64,000 bases of DNA from assembly GCA_023101725.1 (NCBI GenBank), contig JALJCO010013434.1:1032501-1096500 (forward strand), written 5' to 3'. Of the stretch, positions 12,201 to 24,200 are shown piece by piece. Numbering within the stretch: position 1 is the stretch's first letter; the number at the start of each line of letters is the position of its first letter. Below the pieces are notes generated by a model. The model did not search any database, was not told where the DNA came from, and saw nothing but the letters and a program-made list of their open reading frames with translations. Source of the DNA: Atherinomorus stipes. Its lineage: Eukaryota > Chordata > Actinopteri > Atheriniformes > Atherinidae. Both the position numbers and the translations under genes were made by a program.

Positions 12201-15200
12201 GCGTTCCTTCTCCAACACACCTGAATCAAATAAATGGCTCGTTACCAGGCCTCTGCAAAGCTGAATGACATGTTCAAAAGGAATTAGCCATTTGATTCAG
12301 GTGTGTTGGAGAGGGCATGATCTAAAAATTGCAGGATAGTAGCTCTCAAGTAGCAGACTTGGGCACCCCTGATGTAAATGATAATAATAGTTGCTGCTTG
12401 AGAACCATTGAGACAGGCACTAAGATGATGATTAAAGTCAGTCTGGAAGAATTGATGCTGTGCAATGATTTTGTCAAAGGGCTCATTTTTCGTCACATGC
12501 AGTACCCTACTGTTTAGCATTTTTGCTATGGCGCTTTACCACACACTCACCACAAATAAAGGGAAAGTAACACTAACTGTCTAATAAGAAAATGTTTTGT
12601 AAAATTTGGGGTTATTGTGGATGGTGAGGTACTGGTACATTTTTATGTACCTTATCACATTATTTTCATGACACACTGGCCACGTTTACATGGAGACTTT
12701 TTTCCCTTTCGGATTGAAATCATTCTGATTGAGGATTTTAGGGCAGCTGTTTACATGGGAACTAATACATTCTGATCTGGCGTGTACATGCGCCAATATT
12801 CATTCAGAATAATCCTGCCTGACATGCGCAGAGTGATGTAAATCACGTTATTTATTAAAGACGGAGGTCTACAAACAGCTGATCGTCACAGTCGTTGTGG
12901 TTTCTGCAGGACGTCAATGAAGCAGCAACTGATCCTCATGAGCTCCTACTGGAAACAACCAAGAGGAAAAGCTGTAGAGACAGAGTTTGAGTAAAAAACA
13001 AACTTTCTCGCTGTCCAGGGAATGACGTTGTTCACAGCCATCTGTCAAAGTGAGGAAACGTCACTTGTTTCACGTTGACGTCTCGTTGAAGCATGCGCTG
13101 TAAGAGCGCAACCTCACAACTTTCCGATTCAGCGTTTACATGACACCCCGTTCGGTTTGGGGAAAGGAATATTCTACCCCCGTGAAACCGAAAGAAAATT
13201 CATTCGGTTCGGCGCTTTTCATTCGGAAAGAGGCGTTTACATGGATCATTTTCATTCCGAAAGAGCTTTTAAACCGAAAGCAATCGGTCTATTTGGGTCC
13301 ATGTAAACGCAGCTACTGTAATGAAATGAAAAATACTTAATTTAGAAATTACAACAAGAACTGAACAAGTACTGTCCAGTAATTATAGCCCTAATTCCAA
13401 AAGTGGTAGGACACTTTATGTGTAAAAATAAACAATGCAATGATTTAAAAAAAAAACTTGTACATTAGGGGTGCAGTTTGGTCCTTGAGAGCTACTACCC
13501 TGCAATTTCTAGAACATACCCTCTCCAACACACCTGAATCAAATGGCTAATTCCCTCTTGTACATGTCATTCAGCTCTGCAGAGGCCTGGTAACGAGCCG
13601 TTCATTTGATTCAGGTGTTTAGGACAAGGGATGCAGCCAAAATGTGCAGAATAGTAGCTCTTGAGAAATGGAATTGGGCACCTCTTTGTTGTAAACAGAT
13701 ATTTTTTGACAGTCGAACAGAGAAAACGTCAAAAACTGAATGTAAGGCATTTTACTATTTCATGAAAAATATCACTGCATGTTGAATTTAATAACAAAAA
13801 CATTTCTCAAAAGTCTAGAAAAGCAATTGGTGCCAAAGGGGAAAAAAACAGCCTGAGGAAAATGGAATTTATAAGGTTAATTGGCAGCAGGTCAAAACAT
13901 GACATGAAGTTTTAGAAAAGAGCACCTTGGAGAACTCAAGTCCCTCAGGAGTAAAGACTGGCAGAGGTTCAGCAACTTGGATGAAATTGAGTTTACAAAC
14001 TGTAAAGCATTTTAAAAGAATTTTCCGATAATGTGAAGATTAAATATTCCATCATCAATAGAACAATATATCACCAACAGGTTTGGGGAATCTGGAGGTA
14101 TCTCTGTGCATATGGGACACAGCTGGAAATCAGTCTTAGATGTTGGTGATTGGATGTTGGTGCCTTCAGCAGAACTGCATTAAAAACAGACATGATTCTG
14201 GAAATCACTGCATAGGCTGTGGAGCACTTCCAGAAATTGTCTGTGAACACAATTTGCAAAACTCATATATTGAAAATGGACTGAGGCAAAGTCAGACAAA
14301 TTGAAAATTTACAATTTTAGAGGACTGTGGGCACTGTTTCTCCAGAGTTTGTAAAAAAAATTTATCTTTCATTTTGAATTATGTATTGGCATATGAGATA
14401 TACAAATTATTTTTATTTTTTTTAATTATCTTCATGGTTTTACTAAATTAACCTATGGAGTGGTTTGCTATTAATGGCTGTTTATCCTGTTTGTTTCTGT
14501 CTTAAATCTGTGATGGACCAATTATCTGCACCTGGAGTCTCATAGGAATAAATGGACATAAGACATAAATTAATAAATGCATTCTGTTTTCATCTACATT
14601 TTACAGTTATTAAGCAGTTATTGTAAATCTAGCTTTTTACAGCAACTTCTGCCCTAGATGCTGCAATTCCCGCCAGATCCAGCGGGATAGTGAACTCCAT
14701 CCTTCAGGCAATTTGTGTGAGAGTGAGCTGCCTGCAATTACCTGCCATCTCTCACCATCTGAGGCCACACTGCAGCCTCAATGTCAATCAAGAGGCTGAG
14801 CTCATGTGGAGATCTGACGACCTTTGACACAAACACAAGCATCCTTACAGTATTTCTCTGTCTTCGCTCCTATACAATGTCACTACACACACAATAACTG
14901 TAAAGAGTGCTGTCGTGTCCTGATGAGTTTCTGGCTACAGAGTACTCAGTAAGTCATACGAGGCTGTTCTGCTCTGTTTGGCATTATTCTTACTGGTTTG
15001 CTCTGCCTCTGACAGGAAGACAGCCAAGAATCATGGAATCAGCCAGCTGCGAAAGAAAAACTGCATATACTTTTTTTTTTTTCTTTTTTTCAGTCACGAC
15101 ACTAAATGCTTTTGCAGTGAAAGTAATGTGCACACGGAGCAATGGTACTGCTCATTAAGAACTGTTAAAATTCATAAACACAAAAGCTGCAGGAAAAAAA

Positions 15201-18200
15201 TGCACATTCATCTAAACTCGATCCCAACATAACATTTATAGAGCACATACAGTATATGACCTATGTCAGCATAAGAAATAAGAATTATCTTGTAATCCCT
15301 TACAATCCCTTATTGTAAGTGGCTAAATAAGCTGTTGGTTTGCTGGCCACTTAATATAAAGCTTATAGAAGCATTTTACTATTTGTTTGAAAAGAGTCAA
15401 CCAACATAACTATCCCATGTCCTCCATCAGTACCACGTTCTAGAATAATATTGCTCTAAATTAATTCCAATATGATCTAAGAATATGTTTAATTCAGCAT
15501 CCATCCCGCATCCTGTCTCCCCTTTGAGAGCTCTCCAGAGAAGAAAAGTCGGTCAGATCACAGGCAAAAGTATCAACGGTGCAGCTGCAGCGGGGCCCAG
15601 ACGCAATCAGGGCCCCATGAAGGAAGGGGAAAAAATAAGCAGCTGACCTGAGATTTAGGGGGAGGGTAAATAAAAAAATGCCCATGTAGCACTACCTCAT
15701 GCACACCGCGTTACCTTTTCTTTATCTTAAAAACACACATAAGCCCTCTGAAACCCACACAAAGCTGGCGGTGTCTGATGGGTTTTACTGGGCACCCATG
15801 CAGAGAATGCCCACGTGTATGGAAACAGCTATACACACCCTGATTGGCTGAGTCCCACCCTCATAAGTAATGACCCAAAGGTCCAATGCCATGTTGCTGT
15901 TTTTGTGAATGGAATACCTCAGGTGGGTCAGTAAAATAAGAGTAAGCCATGGGCCCATTTTCTACTGAGCTGGTTCTGGTTCAGAACCAGAAACACGGCT
16001 TCTTTGGCTTTCCACCGCCAAAGCGTGCGCTCCTCGCTCTCCTCCAAACTGTTTTTAAACAGGCACCAATTCTTTGCTGGGCCAAAGTAAAGAACCATTT
16101 TACATAGCTTGATTCAGCAGGTGGGGACAGAGCACCTGCCAACACAAAAGGGTATATGGACGAAATCTTCAGAGGAGGAAACCTAGTGGTTAGGATTCTG
16201 AGATTGCTGCATAAAGAAGGAAGGATGTTATCCACCATCCCTGGTTTCAGCTGTTTTCTGCTCACCAGCCTCAGAAATGTCTCCCTCACTGCTGGATGCT
16301 GGTGATGTGAAACGCAAAAAGTCACACCCACACCAAGTAAAACACTGATGCCCACCCGGACAACCTGCACGCACCTGTGAAGTTTAATTTAATTAGATTT
16401 TTTATCCTAAATGCGGGAACACGACCTGCTGCAGCACCACGCAGCAGGTCGTGTGCGAGTCCAAGAATGTGTGTGTGTGCACGGTCACACAAGTCCACGA
16501 GCGCACGTGCGCGTGTTTGTGCCTTCAGCGGAGGTGGGGCACAAAAAACATATTTGCACCGGGCCTTTCACCATGATGTTACGCTACTGAGTCAGATGTT
16601 GAGTCTTGTCTTATCTCTTGCTCTGTCCTTTTCTTTTTTTACTCCTCACTTTCTCTGACAATGTCTTCCTTTTATTTTTGTTTGTCTTGTTTTGGGGGGG
16701 GTTTGTCTCTGAATCAGCCATCATATGCGTTCAAAACTGTCAGAGTGTTGATCCAGTTCCTGGCATGGACATAATGCTGTAATGCACATCCCATCTGTCA
16801 CGTGATGTTCCAGGCTGAAACACGAAAGTTTCTCAGCCCTGAGACACTGCAGGGCAATGATGGGCCCAGGAATGTGTATAATAAATTCTGTGTGCCATCA
16901 AAATGAGAATTTTAAGTTTGGAAACTTACTGTATGTTGTATTGCTTTAAGTAATGAAAGGACAAAAAATTGTATTGTCATCTATATATTAACATGTTTAA
17001 ATGATGGTGTATAATTTGATAAATCAGTAATCTGTTGGGCACAGGAATTTGTAAAATTTTTCTGTTTGATGAAACATTTTTCAGTTGCTTATTACAGATA
17101 TTACAGATTCCCTTTTATAATAACATTTAAATGCAGCAGCATAGCACTGTCAGGAGAACAGGAGCAAAGTTTCAGACTGAAACCACATTGACATTTGTAT
17201 TTCATCATCCCTTTTCAAGTGTGTCGAAGAAAATAAGGCAACATCTATAAATACGAAAAATTATTTCTTGGAATGTGGACATAGAAATGATTAAAGTAAA
17301 AGGGGGGGGGGGGGGTATAGGCTTAATAGCACTGTTTTACAATTACCTTTACGGGCTCAGATAAAAACAAAAAATAAATAATAATGTTTTTCTATTTTCA
17401 GATTTGACTAGGATCATATGAGTAAAAATTTTGACAACAGTTGCAGCAAACTGACGATACCTGCAATTCTAACTATAATCCACTTTAGCTTCAGCTTTGT
17501 TTTCCTGGCAGACAGTAAATGAGAAGTGATTACAGGAAGTGAACCGGCATTTTAAACTGACAGGTTTCTGTTCATCCCCTCGGTCAACAAATGAAATGCC
17601 AGCAATTCATTCAAATGTCAAGCTAATGCAGATTTTAAAAGGCTTGAATATACATATTTACAAAAAAAAAAAAGAAAAGCAATCAAAAAGAATCAGGATC
17701 AAATTTAGTATGGGTATATTTCTTTTCGTGTTTATGTATTAATTTATTTAATAATTCATTGTTAATTTTGTAAGCCTGACAGATAAATTAGAACATGACA
17801 GCTTGTTTTAAGCATATTTTGTTTTTGTTTGTTTGCTTTTTCTTGTGGTTCTCCACATTATTTTTCATTTAAAGCATGGATTGTCCCTTTTAAGTCCGTA
17901 TACAATTTCATTGAGTCAGCGGGAGTGTGGAGTCCATATATTACAGGACCTGACAGTTGTGACATTTCCAACAGAAGGGTGATGGGAAATGTAACAAGAG
18001 CTGTTGTTCTACAGGGCACTAATCACTCATTCCCTCCTGTCAACCTCCACTCTCTCCCCATCTATCCATCCTCCATCCTTGCCCTGTGTCTGCTCTCTAT
18101 GATCTCTGCAGTCGGATACGGAGTTCTGGGATAAGATGCAGGCGGAGTGGGAGGAGCTGGCGCGGCGAAACTGGCTAACAGAAAACGAGCAGGCGCAGAT

Positions 18201-21200
18201 TCCCTCCAGTGTATCTCCACACGAGAAGGTCACTGTCATTAAAAGGTTACACTCTGTATGAGCAAAAATTTGTCCTGATGTTACCTATGTAGTTACTTTT
18301 AGTTTTTATAGTGTAAACAATGCCTGCATTTGTTTATCCATACCCAAAAGACAGACTGTCTAAAATGACTTACAATATGGTGAACAGTAAATGTCTTAAA
18401 GGGATACTTTTGTAAGTTTGTATAAGTTGCTTTCCCATTCCCACATTAAATATTATAGGAATAAGAAAGCAATGTAGAAGGCAGTTCTACATTGAAGCAC
18501 ACACAGAGTATTTCCACAGCTACTGCTCATGGTCACAAAGTCCTTTCAAAAAGAAAAGTGAAGCAAATATATATGTTTTTTTCTAACCAATAGGACTCCT
18601 TTGTAAAACATTAATTTGACGCTACAGAAGCTGCTGCCTTGTTTGTTAGTTTGAATGTTTTATTTGATATTTCAACAGCTTAATTTTGCTTGAATCATCT
18701 CTATGATTCAAGCAAGAAAAGAAAAGTCAAGGCAGCAGTGCAACAACAGCTTCTGTATTCTGCAAAGTAATGTAATTTATAATCACTTTTATGATAAATG
18801 CTGTGTAGTAATTACATCAAGACCATGTTGGAATAAGATGTGATAAAGCTTATTTGACACTGGTGCGTGCAACTGAACAGTGTAATTCACCCATCAGCTG
18901 ACCTTCTCATAGCAGGAAATCACATGAGATCAGACTTTGGTGCTTTTTGATTGATCCCAGCGCAAAGCCAGCTCTTGCAGAAAAAAAAAAAGAGTTTCAA
19001 AGTCACTGAGCTCAAACGCATGCAGTACACCAGGGTAATCGTAGTTTGAAAATGCAAAGTTTAACATTTAAAGAGAACAGACAAACCCTGAGGAGCTCAG
19101 CTCAGGTTTGATGTGAAGCAGAAAAGATCGATTCCTGCTGCTTGAGCTTTGCTTGAATATACAACAGAGCAGGACAGTTGCGCTGGTTTGCATCTGAATG
19201 TGGAGGGAAACTGACATTTCCACTGTCCTTGTTTCTTGTTCTGTTTTTGCTGACAGGGTTACTACTTCCACACAGATAATCCTTATAAGGACTTGCCTAA
19301 TGCATTTGAGGAGGGACTAAAGAAATCTCGGGGAGGGGAGACCTGCCAAATGCTGTGCTTTTGCTGGAAGCAGCCGTCTTACAGGATCCTCATGACTCAG
19401 AGGTGAATTCATTTAGTACTCACACATGCACACTCACGTTAACATCCACCCTCTATTTTTCCCTTGTTTGACTTAGTTAACCTGGGGGATACACCTGTTT
19501 CCAAATGTGATAAGTTCTGAGAAAGGAAGTAGGTAAATTTATAGCACAGAAGGACAATAGAACTATAGTCCATTACTGGTCCGCTACACAGCATCACTTA
19601 AGGCCAAATCCAACCCCACTCACTGCAACTCATGCTGTGGAAAGCTCCAGAGGAAGAATGCCTCACTGACCACAGGCTGTGCAAAGCTGATTTAGTAGGC
19701 AGCACCCACAGGCTTGATTCTGATTGCTTGTAGCAGGCAAGAGTTCTTTTTTTTTTCTTGTTAAAAGAGTTGTTTACTATAGCAAAAAAAACTCAACTTG
19801 CCCTTGATGAGTTTTCCCATTTTCCCAGCAAGCTGAATAATTTCTCATTTTGTAGTTTTTTTTTTCCTGTTTTTTATATCTCCCCAATTTCAAAAGAAGT
19901 GACCTCTTTGCAAGTCGAAAGTGCAAAGCCGTCATACAAAGTGCTTTCAGGATCCCCTGGAATATACAGAAATGTGGCAGTTATTCTGAGGAGAGGATTA
20001 TCCTGCGGTGTATGGAACTAATACGATTCCAAAATTCCTCCCAGGACGCTTAGTGGCTTATTGCCCCACTCTGAATCATTCAGAAATAATTTCCCCCACA
20101 TTTCAAAGAGCCAAACAAATGGCATTGACAGAGATTATCTTCAGAACAGGTTATTAATTGTGCCCTAACACACTCAAGGAGTGATATCATAATATCAGAA
20201 TTTAGATTTTACGTGGTTGTGTCATTGTGTGGCCTCTTCTGTTAATCAATAATTCACATTTAAAGTTTGCCAAGCGAAAGCTCAACAAAAATCTTCAGAG
20301 CAGAAAACACTGATCGATTAGCTACAGTACAGTTCTAAATTATGGAGAGAGTACTGATCCTTGGTGTTTCAAGTAATTTGGCATTTATGATTTTATAGAT
20401 AGCCAAATAATTGAACTTACATTACAGATTTATTAGATTTACAGTGGGTACGGAACGCATTCAGACCCCTTTAAACTTTTCACACTTTGTTTCATTGCAG
20501 CCATTTCCCAAAATCAAAAAAGTTCATTTTATTTGTCATTATTGTACACTCAACACCCCATCTAGACAGAAAAAACAGAAGTGTGAAAAATTTTGCAAAT
20601 TTATTAAGAAAGAAAAACTGAAATATCACATGGTCATAAGTATTCAGACCCTTTGCTCAGTACTGAGTAGAAGCATCCTTTTGAGCAAGTACAGCAATGA
20701 GTCCTCTTGGGAATGATGCAACAAGTTTTGCACACCTGGATTTGGGGATCTTCTGCCATTCTTCCTTGCAGATCCTCTCCAGTTCTGCCAGGTTGGACGG
20801 TGAATGGTGGTGGACAGTCATTTTCAGGTCTCTCCAGAGATGCTCAACTGGGTTTAACTCAGGACTCTGGCTGGGCCAGTCAAGAATGCTCCCAGAGTTG
20901 TTCCAAAGCCACTCCTTTGTTATTTCAGCTGTGTGCTGAGGGTCATTGTCTCGTTAGAAGGTGAACCTTCAGCCCAGTCTGAGGTCCTCAGCACTCTGGA
21001 AGAGCTTTTCTTTGAGGATATCTCTGTACTTGGCCGCATTCATCTTTCCTCCAATTGCAACCAGTCATCTTGTCTCTGCAGCTGAAAAACACCCCTATAG
21101 CATGATGCTGCCACCACCATGTTTCACTGTTGGGATCGTGATGAGCAGCACCTGGTTTTCTCCACACATACCGCTTAGAATTAACTCCAAAAAGTTCAGT

Positions 21201-24200
21201 CTTGGTCTCATCAGACCAGAGAATCTTATTTCTCACAGTCTGGGAGTCCTTCATGTGTTTTTTGGCAAACTGTATCCGGGGATTTTATATGTCTTGCACT
21301 GAGGAGAGGCTTCCGTCGGGCCAGTCTGCCATAAAGCCCTGACTGCAATTGTAAGCTGCAGTGATAGTTGACTTTGTGGAACTTTCTCCCATCTCCCGAC
21401 TGCATCTCTGGAGCTCAGCCACAGTGATCTTTGGGTTCTTCTTTACCTCTCTCACCAAGGCTCTTCTCCCACGATTGCTAAGTTTGCTTGGACGGCCGGG
21501 TCTCAGAAGAGTTCTGGTCGTCCCATACTTCTTCCATTTAAGGACTATGGAGGCCTCCGTGTCTTAGAAACCTTTAATGCTGCAGAAATTCTTTTGTAAC
21601 CTTGTCTAGATCTGCTTTGCCACAATTCTGTCTCTGAGCTCCCTGGACAGTTCCTTCGACCTCATGATTCTCATTTGCTCTGAAATGCACTGTGAACTGT
21701 AAGGTCTTACATAGACAGGTGTGTGTCTTTCCTAATCAAGTCCAATCAGTTTAATTAAACACAGCTGAACTCCAATGAAGTAGAACCATCTCAAGGAGGT
21801 TTAGAAGAAATGGACAGCCTGTAAGTTAAGGCACGGTCTCATGGGTTTCCTCAAATGAACTAGACTTGAACGATCTAGATTCTCACAGCAGGGGTCCGAC
21901 AACTCTGTGCGGTGTCATGGTTGTTTTCTGAAATGTTTTGAGAACAAAACCGTCGTCATCACAGCCATGAAGCAAGTAGAAAGAGACGGCAAAACTCCAG
22001 TCCAGTTGGCATTGCTGACATTGCACTCCACCTGTTGGAGTGCAATGTCTGTCACTAATAGACAAACTATGCATGTACATGCGTCGAGTATGCTAGAGAG
22101 AGCCAGCATGAAGTTCTGAGAAACGTGTCCTGTGTGTCTAATTACTCGGTGTGCGATGTCTACTTGGGAGAAGCGTCGGCAGGGAGCTCCAGAGAGAATC
22201 TCTGGCAGCGGTTGAGACAAACAACCGCTGCCAGAGATCCAACACCGACCACAAGCTAGCTTACAATACTGAAAATAAACAGCTGACGTTCCGACGCCGT
22301 TTGTCCACACAGAAACAACCACCAGCAGTGTTTCCAGTCATCAGCAGCATCGTCATAGATTATAAATTTATGTACAACTCACACATAAAAGTAAAAAAAC
22401 AAACTACCTACCTGTTCAACAACCATCTGCTGTATCAGAATCAGTTTTACTCCCAAATCCTCCTGGAGCTTACTCCATCCGGTGACCCGCTGTTTATAGT
22501 CCGCTTTCACTGATCAGCTACGTGTCTGCTGCTGCAGATTTCCCTCCTGTTTTCGTCCGCATCCTTCCGTCCTTCCGTGATTTGGTCCAGTTTCGTCTTC
22601 GTCTGTTTCTTTTAGAGACTTTATCCACCTGTAGTTTCCTCCTGCGGCAAACCGACCGCGGCCTTCCTTCCCTACTGCTGCTCACATTCCATCTGCCTTT
22701 CTTTTCTCCCAACTTCGATCTGTGAGCAGAGGCGCTTCTGCTGCTGCTGCCTTTCTGTCCCATTCTCCTCTTGTTGTTAAGCTGCTACTAAGCTACTTAC
22801 TTGTTGCAGAAAGTTTCGTCCTCAAAATAAAATAAATATATAAATAAAATGTTTAAACACGGAAGAGGGCAGGACCCGAGGCGCAACGCATAACACAGGC
22901 AGTCAGCTGTCGGGGAAGTGCCGGTTTGAGCAGGGGATTGAATGAGAGCAGAGAGAAGCAAGACGAACAGCTACGTTGACCAATGTAAGCCATGCGGCCG
23001 GATGGCTCGTATTGGTGAACGTTTTTGCAGCCCAGCAGCCCCTAGAGTGGATGGATTTTTTTTTTTTTTTTTTGCTCTTCACATTGTGTAGATTGTACTA
23101 TAGGACCATTACCACCATCTAAATGAGGTTATTAATAATGATCAAACTTTCAAATCGTAGACCATAGCTTTAACCTATTATCCCAGTTCAGAAGCCTAAT
23201 GTGGGAGAAAATTTGCCGACAAAACCTCTGTTCCATGCTGTTTGATAAATTTGATATTGAATTCCCCTTCTGGGATAGATTTATTATTTTTCATTTATTT
23301 CATTTAATTTCATAATCCTCCACATGTTTTCAGCAGTCCATGACCGAATTTACTGCCTGTTTCCCATCAACAATCTCCTCTGCTGGATGCCAGAGACTGT
23401 GTTAGAAGCTTCTGGTTCAAAACTGTACGGATCAGGTCCTTCTGATCTAAAAAATGATATTTTCTTGTTCCTCCTCTCTCACGTCCATTCTGTTCAGCTG
23501 TGTTAGCTGTATCTGTACGTCACGTAGTCCCTAATGCAACGTCATTTCAGGCAAAACACGTTTTACAGGCGCTGATTTTAAAGACTCACAATGTAACTTT
23601 TAGATCTTAAAATGATGTGTTTCTGACTTGTTTGATGGCAGTGCAACATTCATTATGTGCATTTTCAAGCCATCACTGCACAGCGGCGTTCTGAGACTCA
23701 GAAACTGTGCTATGTAACTTTTGAATCCGGGACGGGGCCGTGACGTTGCAGCCGACTATTGGTTGCGTACTGCGTTCTTACCAGCAAATGGATATGAACC
23801 AGACATCAACACAGTGGGTGTTTTGAACACGCATCATGTCGGATTCGGCAAAGAAATGCAAAGAAACATTACTTGAGGAAGAGAGGAAAGGAAAGAGAGG
23901 AAGGGACAGAACAACAGTCAAGATAAGACTTTTACTGGCTGAAAAGAGCTCACAGTACAGGTACAATGCTAGATTGACGCCAATTTAGCCGTCATTAGGG
24001 GGTGTGTCACTGAGAAAACTGCTGAAAGGGAATGGGTCTTGTGGGTCTTTAATAATCCATAAATGATTTCTTTATTTTTTAATACATGGACTTCTAAAAA
24101 CACAAAATAGATATTAACTATCAAAAATGCTTCATGCAAACCATTCATTGTCTTCTTAACCTGATAGTTGCTCTTCAACTGTTTGTGACTCGGAGCAGTG

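Larger units (their letters stand above)
2441..18111. other. PEX5L 15.7-kb intron, transposon-dense
   Basis: No coding exon is supported. The first 3.8 kb is AT-rich unique-looking DNA with long poly(T) runs (3263-3291, 3377-3391). From 6302 to about 13690 it is a patchwork of non-autonomous DNA transposons, listed separately. The stretch 14641-14830 is higher in complexity and lacks repeat features. The rest is AT-rich with a poly(G) run at 17302-17315. Confidence 0.7.

Noticed and set aside
15981..16370. 129-codon minus-strand open frame
   Set aside because: It sits in a decayed transposon patch and its translation resembles no family I know.
20411..21302. Several + strand open frames
   Set aside because: They are antisense shadows of the Tc1 transposase relic on the minus strand.
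21915..22322. 135-codon minus-strand open frame
   Set aside because: It runs through two perfect hairpins and lacks domain similarity; it is best explained by the GC-richer composition of the block.
22518..22763. Arg/Lys/Ser-rich 81-codon minus-strand frame
   Set aside because: Low-complexity translation of a pyrimidine-rich stretch, with no splice or homology support.
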